From the NCBI RefSeq assembly GCF_900188325.1, contig NZ_FZPD01000001.1:186001-250000 (forward strand): a stretch of DNA of 64,000 bases, written 5' to 3'. This document shows, in pieces, positions 28,073-37,582 of the stretch (position 1 is its first letter; each line of letters opens with the position of its first letter). This DNA is from Ekhidna lutea. GTDB lineage: Bacteria > Bacteroidota > Bacteroidia > Cytophagales > Cyclobacteriaceae. Made by a program: the position numbers and the translations under genes. The notes under the pieces are model-generated. The model saw only the letters and a program-made list of their open reading frames with translations, did not search any database and was not told the origin of the DNA.

Positions 28073-30004
28073 TTAAAAATTATTTAATCCGACTTTTTTG
28101 AGTAATCTATTGAACCTAGGGCTATCATGGAGCGGCTCCCAGATTGGGCTGAGGTGAATGAGTAATACAGATCCAAGGCGCTGCTCAACTACTTTTTCCA
28201 GATAATTCAACGATTCTTCTATTCTGCCCAGTCCGGCATATAGCGTGGCATAATTGAGGTAGTTGGTTTCCGGTGGGCTGTTTTTAGCATCCTGTTCCAA
28301 TTGCCGGAGATAAAATGTTGCTTGCTCCATTTCACCTTTCAGGGCATAGGCATATCCCAATTGTACATAGGGCTTAATGGCATGAGCGGTTTCCGCTTCC
28401 AGAAAAGACTCAAAAATTTGAATGGCTGTTTCATGATCTCGATTCATCAAGTGAGCCCACGCCTTAAAATCCAGCGCTGACTTAAACTCAGGGTCCTGTT
28501 GAAGGAGCCAGTCATACACTTCGATCGCCATATCGTAATCCCTTCTCAGGTAATAGATATCAGCCAAGGTTCGATTTGTAATCAGTGAGAGTGGGTCGAC
28601 TTCCCGTGCCTTCTGAATTGCCTCCAAACTCTTTTCTAAATCGTTTTTCACAAGAAAATATAAAGATGCTGCCTGGTTTGCTTCTGGAGATTTAGGATTG
28701 ATATCTAGCGCTTTATCCAAATACTCCTTCCCCTTATCAAAATTCCACTTCGCGAAAAGCTCTATCAAACCAAGCGAGACATATCCATTTTCATTTTTGG
28801 GATCAAGGTTTAATGTTTTCCTGGCTGCCTCCTCTGTCAGTCGGTACCCGTCCGATGGGGTCATGAAGCCAGTAAAAGACATCAACCCATAAGAAAGTGA
28901 CAGCCCGGAATATGCTTGTGCATATCCTGGTTCGAGTTCTATTGCCTTATTAAATGATTCAACTGCCTTTTGTGCATTGATAGGTGTCCACTTGTTATAA
29001 TAGAAGAGCCCCTGCAGGTATGCATTGTACGCCTCAATATTGATGGCTTTTGTTTTATCGTGATCTTCCAGTCCTTTTTTGGATAATCGCTCTTTTAGCT
29101 GCTGAGCGATTTTTAAGGAAATTTCATCCTGTACTTCAAAAATGTCCTCAAGTGTACGATCATAGGTTTCGGTCCACAGTTGATACCCATCAAACGTGCT
29201 GCTAAGTTGGGCCACAATTCGAACGCGATTACCTGATTTCCTTACACTTCCGTCTAATATGGATTGAACTTCTAGCTGCTTGCCTATTTCACGGACATCC
29301 ATTTGCTTACCCTTAAAGGAAAAGGATGAGGTCCTTGAGATAACCCTCAGCCCTTCCACTTTGGCCAGTGCGGTGATGATCTCTTCGGTAATCCCGTCAC
29401 TGAAATATTCATTTTCAGGGTCCGCACTACGATTGATGAAAGGCAGAACCGCAATGCTTTTGATTCGCTCTTTTACTTTCCCTTTGAGATCTGTACGATG
29501 AGGCACTACCAGCCCATCGTTCGTAAGGGCATACACCTCAACCGGCTTCAGCACATTCTTCAACTCAAACTCTCCCATGAGCAGTGGACGAAATGACTGG
29601 TGGTTTTTGATGTCATCAAACACCTTATCTGAAATCATAACTGATCCTGGCACGGAAAAAGATTCGATCCTGGAAGCTATGTTTACCCCATCACCATATA
29701 CACCTTCGTCCTCTACTACCACATCACCAGAGTGAATCCCAACCCGTAACGGGATTTTGTTTTGAATAGAAGAAAGCTGAATTGTAAGCGCTGAATTGGC
29801 GGCTGAAATGGTGCTGCTAAAAATGGAAAGGGCACCATCTCCGTAATATTGGAGAATTTGTCCATCGTGACCTTTAATTTCTTTTTCCAGGATTTGACGG
29901 TGCTGATCTCTAACCCCCTTCGCGTTAAACTCATCTTCCTGCATCATGGCTGTATAGCCGGCCAGGTCGGTGAACATAATTGCGCTAAGTTGTCTTCGAG
30001 CCAT
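28073..30004 (-). CDS. Class III adenylate/guanylate cyclase with FlgO-like and TPR domains
   Basis: 643 residues. Residues 1-165 form a class III cyclase ('IMFTDLAGYTAMM', 'YGDGALSIF', 'GIHSGDVVVEDEGVYGDGVNIASR'). Residues about 185-310 resemble the TolB/FlgO N-terminal domain ('SIAVLPFINRSADPENEYFSDGITEEI'-like). The rest is TPR repeats ('GYAQAYSGLSLSYGL', 'YVSLGLIELFAKW'). No transmembrane helix. Likely makes cAMP or cGMP in response to a partner bound by the TPRs. One base separates it from the MFS gene. Confidence 0.88.
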   Translation of the reverse strand: MARRQLSAIMFTDLAGYTAMMQEDEFNAKGVRDQHRQILEKEIKGHDGQILQYYGDGALSIFSSTISAANSALTIQLSSIQNKIPLRVGIHSGDVVVEDEGVYGDGVNIASRIESFSVPGSVMISDKVFDDIKNHQSFRPLLMGEFELKNVLKPVEVYALTNDGLVVPHRTDLKGKVKERIKSIAVLPFINRSADPENEYFSDGITEEIITALAKVEGLRVISRTSSFSFKGKQMDVREIGKQLEVQSILDGSVRKSGNRVRIVAQLSSTFDGYQLWTETYDRTLEDIFEVQDEISLKIAQQLKERLSKKGLEDHDKTKAINIEAYNAYLQGLFYYNKWTPINAQKAVESFNKAIELEPGYAQAYSGLSLSYGLMSFTGFMTPSDGYRLTEEAARKTLNLDPKNENGYVSLGLIELFAKWNFDKGKEYLDKALDINPKSPEANQAASLYFLVKNDLEKSLEAIQKAREVDPLSLITNRTLADIYYLRRDYDMAIEVYDWLLQQDPEFKSALDFKAWAHLMNRDHETAIQIFESFLEAETAHAIKPYVQLGYAYALKGEMEQATFYLRQLEQDAKNSPPETNYLNYATLYAGLGRIEESLNYLEKVVEQRLGSVLLIHLSPIWEPLHDSPRFNRLLKKVGLNNF

Positions 30005-30005
30005 G

Positions 30006-31550
30006 TTATACTTTCTTTCCCTCCACCATGAAATAGGCTATGGCTGCTGATAAAAATGCGAGCCCTGCACTAATCCAGCAGACAATTTGATAAACATTAA
30101 TGAACGACAGATCAAAAATTCGGTTGACTGAAGCCTGAAGTTCTTTGCTATAATCTTTTGAGGCTACAGCTTCACCCAGCTTAGCCGCTTCATTCATAAC
30201 CTCATTGGTAATGCTTGATGAAACTTGCATTTCCTGCAAAGACTCCTGCACAAAACTTCCAAAAATCAGAATTACTATAGCACCCAAAATCGCATTGATA
30301 AACGTTCCCGATATCCTGGTCACGCTATTGTTAATCCCCGACGCTATCCCACTTTTACTATCATCAACACATGCCATCACTGCAGTGGTCAATGGTACCA
30401 CTGTAATTGACACACCAAGTGCAAAAACCAGGAACGGCAGAAAGTATGTTGTCCAGTAAGCCGAAGGCCCACCCGTCATGCCGATGAATGCAAACCACAC
30501 ACAGCCGAGACCCGTAACTGTTGGGCCTAGGATCAGGAAGCGTCTAGCTCCGTACTTGCTTGTCAGCTCGCCCATTTTTCTTGCGGCAAGCACCATGATA
30601 ATTGAGAAGGGTAGAAAAGTGAGGCCTGCCTGAAGCTGAGAGTAGCCCTGTACCTGAATAATGTTAAGCGAAAGGAACAGCATGACCGCCCCCATTCCTG
30701 CGTATAAGAAAAAGCTAAGGAGGTTTACTCCCGAAAACGTAAGGTTTTTAAACATGGTCAGTGGCACCATCGGCTCATCTACTTTTCGCTCTACAATGAC
30801 GAACAGCGCCATAAAAAATGTACCCAGAATTAAGCTTGTGATAACCACCCAATGCTGATACCCAAGTTCCGGCATTTCCAGAAAGCCGAAAGTCAATGCC
30901 GAAAGGCTCAGAACGAGCAATGCCGCTCCCCACCAATCAATTGAAGATACTTTCGGTTGCTTGCTCTCTGGAACCTTAAGTTGCAAGGCGATGATAGACA
31001 ATAACCCGAGCGGCAAATTGATAAAGAAAATAAGCCGCCAAAGACCAGCGTCAGCTAATGCTCCGCCAAGCACGGGTCCGCAAATCGTAACGATGGTAGT
31101 GGCTGCAGACCAAGTACCAATCGCTTTTCCTTTTTCCTCTTTGCTGAATACTGCCGAAATAATGGAAAGACTCCCCGGTATCATGAAAGCACCACCTATC
31201 CCTTGAATGGTTCGAAAGGCTATAAGCTGAGTGATGTCTTGTGATAATCCGCACAAAGCAGAACCAACGGTAAAAACCAGAATCCCGAATTTGAAGACTT
31301 TTACACGGCCTAATTTGTCCCCAAGACTTCCTCCCACAATTATCAGTGCCGCAAGCATCAATAGGTAGCTATTGAGCACCCAGAAGAGGTCTATTCCATC
31401 CGCCTCCAGATCTTGCTGAAGAGAAGGGAGGATTACATTCAGCGCTGAACCATCAATAAATGCCATGCTGGTGGCCAAAATGGTCGAGAACATGGTCCAT
31501 CTCCCGGTGGGGCAGTTGAGGGGGTAATGGTGCTCCGTTTGAGTAGACAT
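30006..31550 (-). CDS. DHA2-family MFS drug transporter (EmrB/QacA type)
   Basis: 514 residues with about 14 hydrophobic helices. Family motifs: 'FIDGSALNVILPSLQQDL' in helix 1, 'GGSLGDKLGRVKVF' (motif A) and 'GPVLGGALADAGLWRLIFFINLPLG' (motif C). Exports hydrophobic or cationic drugs using the proton gradient. Immediately upstream of the cyclase gene, so probably co-transcribed. Confidence 0.9.
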   Translation of the reverse strand: MSTQTEHHYPLNCPTGRWTMFSTILATSMAFIDGSALNVILPSLQQDLEADGIDLFWVLNSYLLMLAALIIVGGSLGDKLGRVKVFKFGILVFTVGSALCGLSQDITQLIAFRTIQGIGGAFMIPGSLSIISAVFSKEEKGKAIGTWSAATTIVTICGPVLGGALADAGLWRLIFFINLPLGLLSIIALQLKVPESKQPKVSSIDWWGAALLVLSLSALTFGFLEMPELGYQHWVVITSLILGTFFMALFVIVERKVDEPMVPLTMFKNLTFSGVNLLSFFLYAGMGAVMLFLSLNIIQVQGYSQLQAGLTFLPFSIIMVLAARKMGELTSKYGARRFLILGPTVTGLGCVWFAFIGMTGGPSAYWTTYFLPFLVFALGVSITVVPLTTAVMACVDDSKSGIASGINNSVTRISGTFINAILGAIVILIFGSFVQESLQEMQVSSSITNEVMNEAAKLGEAVASKDYSKELQASVNRIFDLSFINVYQIVCWISAGLAFLSAAIAYFMVEGKKV

Positions 31551-31569
31551 TTACTCAAGTTAATTTAAA

Positions 31570-32298
31570 TCATAGATAAAAGATCAATGCTCCCACACCA
31601 CTAAAGATGATCATAGCTGATATCACATACATAATGTTGATGATAACTAGCTTGAATAAAATCGTAAACCACTTCTGTTCATACACCCTTCGTAAAGCAA
31701 AGAACAAGTACAATTGAAGAAGTAAGACAGTTATCATCAAAGACCACTGACTTAGAAAAACACTGGTTGGAAAAATGTGGTCGATCAATATAACCATAAT
31801 GGTAAGCAACACAAATGTGAAGGCATGAAAGTGCACGGAAAAGATAAAATGGGTTAGGTAAAAGCGACCCGGTTTTCTAAACATCATATAGAGAAAAAGG
31901 GCAAAAAGGGGTAATAGCAAGAAAAACAGCCTTGGAAACCAGACATTAAAAAAAGAATCTAAAAACTCAGCCTCCTCCGATCGCTCGATTTCTACTGTTT
32001 GCTCTACGGGCCCAAGTATCAGGAAGAAAATGATACTGATAAAAATAAACATCCGTAATGGTGGAATATACCTGACTCTTCTGCCGGCTATAAATTCATT
32101 GGTAAGAAATCCCGGTTTGAAAATTAATGGTCGAACACTTCGAATAATAAGTGAATCAAAAGTGAAATAGTCCCCCAGGAAATCAAGTATAAACTGTTTG
32201 AAGTGCACCACTTTGTCCTTATGCTCCTGACCACATCTGGGGCAGTATTTAAACCCTTTGTCAAGTTTTGTCTCACAGTTTTTGCAAATCCTTTCCAA
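31570..32298 (-). CDS. DUF3667 membrane protein with N-terminal zinc ribbon
   Basis: 242 residues. Cysteines 5, 8, 19 and 22 form a zinc ribbon, followed by 'DSLIIRSVRPLIFKPGFLTNEFI' and 'RRVRYIPPLRMFIFISI', the DUF3667 signature, then five or so membrane helices. Widespread in Bacteroidota, function unknown. Confidence 0.88.
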   Translation of the reverse strand: MERICKNCETKLDKGFKYCPRCGQEHKDKVVHFKQFILDFLGDYFTFDSLIIRSVRPLIFKPGFLTNEFIAGRRVRYIPPLRMFIFISIIFFLILGPVEQTVEIERSEEAEFLDSFFNVWFPRLFFLLLPLFALFLYMMFRKPGRFYLTHFIFSVHFHAFTFVLLTIMVILIDHIFPTSVFLSQWSLMITVLLLQLYLFFALRRVYEQKWFTILFKLVIINIMYVISAMIIFSGVGALIFYL

Positions 32299-32348
32299 TA
32301 TTCCCTGTTTACACTAATATTGATGAACATCGAAAATACTTCGTTGCA

Positions 32349-32648
32349 TTGATTAATAAACTATTCACCACTTTTCTTTTATGCTTTGCTGTTGCAAGCG
32401 CTGCTTCAGCACAACGAATAGTGGTGGATACAGCCTCTACAAACAAATATTTAATTAGCCCCGTAAATGAGGACGCACAAAATCAGGAAGTAGCTGAGCC
32501 TACGTTCGGAGATCGTGCCATTTCAATAGGAAAAGGAATTTTAAATCGGTTGAAAGCCAGATTAAATCTGGAGGAAGCTGCTGAAAGTATTAAGGATAAA
32601 AAGGACAAAATATTAGGAAAGCCAGAGGGTGATCAAGATAGTGGCTAG
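32349..32648 (+). CDS. Small secreted hypothetical protein
   Basis: From a TTG at 32349 it encodes 99 residues with a clear signal peptide ('LLCFAVASAASAQ') and a charged helical mature part ending in 'KPEGDQDSG'. The frame is open up to a second TTG at 32268, but that segment overlaps the divergent DUF3667 gene and is not signal-like. No ATG is available. The last four bases overlap the convergent receiver gene. Function unknown. Confidence 0.6.
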   Translation: MINKLFTTFLLCFAVASAASAQRIVVDTASTNKYLISPVNEDAQNQEVAEPTFGDRAISIGKGILNRLKARLNLEEAAESIKDKKDKILGKPEGDQDSG

Positions 32649-33022
32649 TTACCATTCACATAATTGAGTTGCTCTTCGATTTCAGACCTATTGAATGGCT
32701 TGGTGAAAAATTTCTTGATCGTGTTACGCTTTAGCGCCTGATCAATTTCATCGTTATATGCATAGCCACTAAGTATAAAATATGGGATATCATCAACCGT
32801 TTCCTGCGCTTTTTCAATAAACTGCACGCCATTCATTTTCGGCATGTGCATGTCACTAATGACCGCTTTAATTCTGTCTTTATTATCATAGAGCTTTTGT
32901 AATCCCTCTTCCGGTGAGTTTGCTACTAACACCTCTCGCTCTCCTTCAAAGGAAACCCGGAAAAGAAGGAGGTTCGCTTCTTCATCGTCAATATATAATA
33001 TCGCCGGCTTCTCACTCATCAT
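32645..33022 (-). CDS. Single-domain response regulator
   Basis: 125 residues, a receiver domain only: acidic pocket 'YIDDEE', phosphoacceptor Asp57 in 'VISDMHMP', Ser in 'FILSG', and Lys in 'FFTKPF'. No output domain. Its start overlaps the kinase stop by one base, so it is the direct partner of that kinase. It likely acts through protein contacts. Confidence 0.9.
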   Translation of the reverse strand: MMSEKPAILYIDDEEANLLLFRVSFEGEREVLVANSPEEGLQKLYDNKDRIKAVISDMHMPKMNGVQFIEKAQETVDDIPYFILSGYAYNDEIDQALKRNTIKKFFTKPFNRSEIEEQLNYVNGN

Positions 33023-35001
33023 TATAAAGGTAAGGTAATAGTGAATTTAGTCCCTCTATCCCCATCAGATTTTACGTCAATATGTCCGTTGTGTTCTTCT
33101 ATGATGGAAAATGTGATAAACAAGCCCAAACCCGTTCCCTCACCTGGTGCCTTTGTTGTAAAGAAGGGGTCACTGATTTTCATTAGGTTTTCTTCCGGTA
33201 TTCCCTCGCCATCATCTTCCACCCATATTTCAAAATGATCTTCCTTCTTAAGAGTGGTTATTTCTATAGTTCCCTCTTCTTTGATGGCTTGCTCAGCATT
33301 TGCGATAATGTTCATCATCGCCTGGTGAAGTCGTCCTTCGTTTCCTTTTACTTCTGCCCCTTGGCTTGTAAAGTTGGTTGATACACGGATTTTGTTTCGG
33401 ATTTTATTGTTCAGAATAAGCAAGCAATTTTCAATGATCTCGTGGATATTGCAGCGCTCATCACCTTCAAGTCCCTTTCTGCTAAAATGGCTTAGACTTT
33501 TAACGATATTTGTTGCCCGATCTACCCCTTCGTTAATGATTTTAAAGTAAGCGTCCATCTCTTCATCTTTGATATCGCTATTCTGCTCCACCTTTCTTGC
33601 CAGGGCTTCTATTCCATTCTTGATGAAGTTCAGTGGGTTATTGATCTCATGGCCAACTCCAGCAGCCAGTACGCCAAGAGACGCCATTTTCTCAGAGGTG
33701 ATTAATAGTTTCTGTGTCTTTTTTAACTCTTCATTGTTTCGTTGCAGTTCCTTGTTTTTCCTATCATTTTTACGAAGCAAAATGATCATTACAAATAAGA
33801 GTGGGACTGTGATAATGATTATAAAAGTAAAAAGTTGATTGGTGATCAGCTGATTTCTGATCTCTGCCTGTTGCTCAGCAAGTCTCAACCTATCCTCCTC
33901 TTCTTTTAGCTTAAGTGGTATTAGGTTAAGGTTCCGACTTACTACATCAGCAAACAAGGAGTCCCTCAGCTCGATATACTCATTGAGGTATTTAATCTCG
34001 AGTTCCGAATTTCCTTGCAAAGCATAAATTGAAGAATATAGTTTAAGATTACTCAGCTGTTGTTGTCTGATTTGGAGCTGTTTTGCCTTTGCGTGACCCA
34101 AGTCCAGATATTGAATTGCTTCTTTTGCTCTTTCTTTCGCTAAAGCATATTTTGATAGTAAATAATATGCTTCGGAGATGCCTTTCTTATCATCAATGCT
34201 CTCGCTGTTTTTCAGGGATTCCTTGAAATAATAATAGGCAGAATCAAGGTCTCCTCGTTTGAGTTTCACCTCACCAATGCCACGAAGAGATACTGCACCC
34301 CAGTTGATATTTGCAATTTCCTCCGAAAGTTTCAGACCTCTTCGAAAGTGATCTAGTGCTGCATCAAGATTATTCTCTTTGATGTACGTAATGCCAATAT
34401 TGTTTAGGGCATAAAGCTGATCATCACTTTTATTTATCCCCGTTGCTTCATCGTAGGCTTGTCCGAAATACCTCCGTGCCTCTTCATAGTCCTCCAGGCG
34501 ATCGAAGACTAATCCAATATTGTTGAGAGTTGTAGCCATTCCATAGATCTCACCAATTTTTAGCTTAATGTCACGTGCTCTGAGCAAATATTCAAGGGCT
34601 GTCTGATAGCTGCCAAGGTTATAATACAATAGCCCGATGTTATTGTAGCCATTGTTGATAAGGGAGGAGTCCTTTAAGTGAACCGCCATATCAAATGCCC
34701 GACGGTTATAATCAAGCGATTGATCATAATCGCCTTTGTAGTAATAAACACCCGCAATCAGTCGAAGAGATTTTGATATCATCAAAGAATCATTAATCTC
34801 GGTTGATAACTGCAATGCCTCCTCACCATATTGCATCGCCTTTGCCGGGTAATTGAGCCATTGATCTAAGACTATTTGATGCAGTATTTCAACTCGATCT
34901 TTTCCCTGCTTATCTTTCAAGGCATTCAACAAACTATCGCTCTGCCCAAAGCATAGAGATATCGTACATAAAAGTATTGTTATGTAGCTGGTTGCTCTCA
35001 C
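33022..35001 (-). CDS. TPR-containing sensor histidine kinase
   Basis: 659 residues. A signal peptide is followed by periplasmic TPR repeats ('GYNNIGLLYYNLGSYQTAL', 'ALNNIGITYIKENNLDAA'), one membrane helix at about 385-408, a coiled coil, then HisKA with His451 ('GHEINNPLNF') and a HATPase domain with 'NAEQAI', 'DDGEGIP' and 'GTGLGLFI'. Paired with the receiver at 32645. TPR sensors of this layout are common in Bacteroidota. Signal unknown. Confidence 0.9.
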   Translation of the reverse strand: MRATSYITILLCTISLCFGQSDSLLNALKDKQGKDRVEILHQIVLDQWLNYPAKAMQYGEEALQLSTEINDSLMISKSLRLIAGVYYYKGDYDQSLDYNRRAFDMAVHLKDSSLINNGYNNIGLLYYNLGSYQTALEYLLRARDIKLKIGEIYGMATTLNNIGLVFDRLEDYEEARRYFGQAYDEATGINKSDDQLYALNNIGITYIKENNLDAALDHFRRGLKLSEEIANINWGAVSLRGIGEVKLKRGDLDSAYYYFKESLKNSESIDDKKGISEAYYLLSKYALAKERAKEAIQYLDLGHAKAKQLQIRQQQLSNLKLYSSIYALQGNSELEIKYLNEYIELRDSLFADVVSRNLNLIPLKLKEEEDRLRLAEQQAEIRNQLITNQLFTFIIIITVPLLFVMIILLRKNDRKNKELQRNNEELKKTQKLLITSEKMASLGVLAAGVGHEINNPLNFIKNGIEALARKVEQNSDIKDEEMDAYFKIINEGVDRATNIVKSLSHFSRKGLEGDERCNIHEIIENCLLILNNKIRNKIRVSTNFTSQGAEVKGNEGRLHQAMMNIIANAEQAIKEEGTIEITTLKKEDHFEIWVEDDGEGIPEENLMKISDPFFTTKAPGEGTGLGLFITFSIIEEHNGHIDVKSDGDRGTKFTITLPL

Positions 35002-35068
35002 TCTTTATTTACTGGTTATCAAAAGATAATAATAAATATGTAAACCGTGCTGCCTTTTAGATGTTTGG

Positions 35069-36442
35069 TTATTCTTTTTCGATACGCTCGTATGCACCAA
35101 TGTCGGGCATTGCATCTCGGGGCTTGCCTTCCAAATCAATATGTATTCCAATATCAGACCCTTTATCCTTAGCAAAGGATAGTGTATCCAGATGGTAGTC
35201 ATTTAAAAACGGTTCTGCAAAACCAGGAAAATTTGGTTCCTGAGAGGTGAAGTTGTTTGGTATTTCGTTTGCTGATCGGATAATGTTAGATTCTAAAAAT
35301 GCAGAAATAGTGGCCCCTCCTCCATTATTGATGAGCAGCTCCTCTTCAGCTGTCCCCCAGATAATCGAATTAATAATTTCAATAGATAAATCGGCGACCA
35401 AAAGCTGATCTTCACCTACCACAATATTATCTGCAAACTGTACAGTCGGTTCATCCTGAATAAACAAGGCCGGCTCGTTTGAAAAGGTGCAATGGTGGAA
35501 TTTGTAATTACCCCCAGCAAAACCACCAACCAAATAATTACCGCAATTGTAGATTAGTGTGTTGCTAGCTTCCACATCTGAAGTAAAAGCAAGAATTCCG
35601 CCCAGGCTCATATTGTAAATTTCAGTATTGCGAACGATCAAATCAGGTCGATCATCATCATCCGGAGTGCCAACCCTTAAGCCCACATGACCATTATAAA
35701 TTTCTGCAAATACAACCTCGTTATCAATGCTTCCTTCCAAAAAGTATATGCCATCCCATTGTCCCGGAACCCGATCATAAATACCATCGAATCTTGCGTT
35801 TCTAAAAACAATATGATTTGCTGAATCTCCAATTGCCTTTAAGGTTCCCCGCACAAACATTACTGCATCATTCTCAAAATAGATTTGTGCTCCCTCCTCT
35901 ATCGTCAACCTGCAGTTTAGGTCAACCACTACCGTATCAGAAATAATATAGGGACGATCGCTTGTCCAGGTTTCATTGCAAATCACTTCGTTTTTTAAGG
36001 TGTTTCCATCCTGACCATAAGTAATAAGCTTGACATGCGCTTCATTCGTATTCCACCTAAAAATCAATGAGTCCTTGACTAGATAAGGGAGGTTTTGATT
36101 TTGAGCCCGCACATTCACTTCCACCAGGATCATGATGCTGTCTCCACCTAAAATTCTTTCACTGGTGATTCGGTTTGTTTCCTTTCCGTTGATAATTACT
36201 TGATAGTCTGAATTCTGATCCTTGCCTAAAACAATTTCTGAAATCTCAATCGCCTGTTTGTTTGGGTTGTAAACAGTAAGCCTCCTGGTGCTGCTCCTTC
36301 GTTCAGACAAAAGCGTGTCGAAAGCCACAGAATCGTTACTAAACAATAGAGGCAGGCCCGGGTCAAAAGAAACAATTTCTTCATCAGTAGAACACCCAGT
36401 CCAAATTAGAGATATGAATATGATAACAGCGAAATACCGCAT
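35069..36442 (-). CDS. Beta-helix repeat lipoprotein
   Basis: From the ATG at 36442 it has 457 residues with a lipobox ('ISLIWTGCSTDE'). The middle is a right-handed parallel beta helix ('FRNARFDG', 'VFAEIYNGHVGLRVG', 'IVRNTEIYNMSLGGIL', 'ASNTLIYNCGNYLVGGF'). The end reads 'DIGAYER', a common close of such proteins. A GTG start six codons upstream (36460) would overlap prfA by four bases. Surface role inferred; ligand unknown. Confidence 0.82.
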   Translation of the reverse strand: MRYFAVIIFISLIWTGCSTDEEIVSFDPGLPLLFSNDSVAFDTLLSERRSSTRRLTVYNPNKQAIEISEIVLGKDQNSDYQVIINGKETNRITSERILGGDSIMILVEVNVRAQNQNLPYLVKDSLIFRWNTNEAHVKLITYGQDGNTLKNEVICNETWTSDRPYIISDTVVVDLNCRLTIEEGAQIYFENDAVMFVRGTLKAIGDSANHIVFRNARFDGIYDRVPGQWDGIYFLEGSIDNEVVFAEIYNGHVGLRVGTPDDDDRPDLIVRNTEIYNMSLGGILAFTSDVEASNTLIYNCGNYLVGGFAGGNYKFHHCTFSNEPALFIQDEPTVQFADNIVVGEDQLLVADLSIEIINSIIWGTAEEELLINNGGGATISAFLESNIIRSANEIPNNFTSQEPNFPGFAEPFLNDYHLDTLSFAKDKGSDIGIHIDLEGKPRDAMPDIGAYERIEKE

Positions 36443-36456
36443 GGGATAAAAACGGA

Positions 36457-37527
36457 TCACTCCGCTTCTTCTTTCATTATTTCTGCATTTTCTGCAATAC
36501 GCAGCTGCTCAATAAATTCATCGATATCTCCGTTCATGACATTCGGCAGATTAAATACCGAAAGACCAATTCGGTGGTCTGTTACTCTCCCCTGGGGATA
36601 ATTATAGGTTCTGATTTTATCAGATCTATCACCCGAACCCACCATGCTCTTTCTTTGGCTGCTTATCTCAGCGTTATGTTTTTGTAATTCTATCTCGTAT
36701 AGTCGTGACCTCAACACCTTTAGTGCCTTATCATAGTTGGCGTGTTGTGATCGGCCATCCTGACACTCAACCACCAACCCTGAAGGTGCATGAGTCAATC
36801 GTACAGCGGATTCTGTTTTGTTAATATGCTGACCTCCTGCTCCGGATGCTCGGAATGTGTCCTTTCGGATGTCCCCCATATTCAACTCCACATCTACCTC
36901 TTCTGCCTCCGGCAGAACAGCTACAGTTGCAGCCGATGTGTGAACACGACCCTGGGATTCTGTTGCCGGCACGCGTTGCACCCGGTGAACTCCAGATTCA
37001 AATTTCAGCTTTGCGTAAACATCCACTCCTTCAACAGAAGCAACTATTTCTTTATACCCTCCGGCACTCCCTTCGCTAAAGTTCAAAACTGAAAATGACC
37101 ACTTCTGATCTTCGGCAAATGCTTTATACATCCTGAAAAGATCTCCCGCAAAAATGGATGCCTCATCACCGCCTGTTCCTGCTCTTATCTCCAAGATTAC
37201 ATTCTTGCTGTCATTCGGGTCTTTCGGGATAAGCATGATCTTAAGCTCCTCTTCCAGGGATTCTATTTTCGGCTCCAACTCATCTATCTCGGCTTTTGCC
37301 ATTTCCCTGAATTCAGGGTCCTTTTCCGTACCCAGCACCTCTTTGGCGTTTTGCAGATTGCTCTTCGCATCAGTAAATGCATTATACACTTTTACGATTT
37401 TCTCAAGATCGGAATATTCCTTGTTCAGCTTGCCGTACTTCTCCATATCCGTGACAATGTCCGGCTGTACGATTAGCTGACCAACCTCCTCGAATCGGTG
37501 CTTTATTTCCTCCAGTTTCTCAATCAT
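36457..37527 (-). CDS. prfA: Peptide chain release factor 1
   Basis: Reads UAA and UAG stop codons and releases the peptide. 356 residues, normal length. The PAT tripeptide at residues 187-189 marks RF1 specificity, and 'GAGGQH' with the catalytic GGQ is at 231-233. Monocistronic or joined to the beta-helix lipoprotein gene at its 3' end. Confidence 0.97.
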   Translation of the reverse strand: MIEKLEEIKHRFEEVGQLIVQPDIVTDMEKYGKLNKEYSDLEKIVKVYNAFTDAKSNLQNAKEVLGTEKDPEFREMAKAEIDELEPKIESLEEELKIMLIPKDPNDSKNVILEIRAGTGGDEASIFAGDLFRMYKAFAEDQKWSFSVLNFSEGSAGGYKEIVASVEGVDVYAKLKFESGVHRVQRVPATESQGRVHTSAATVAVLPEAEEVDVELNMGDIRKDTFRASGAGGQHINKTESAVRLTHAPSGLVVECQDGRSQHANYDKALKVLRSRLYEIELQKHNAEISSQRKSMVGSGDRSDKIRTYNYPQGRVTDHRIGLSVFNLPNVMNGDIDEFIEQLRIAENAEIMKEEAE

Positions 37528-37582
37528 CCTCTGTTTCTATTTGCATGACAAAGTTACCGTGATTAAGGATATTTGATAACCT

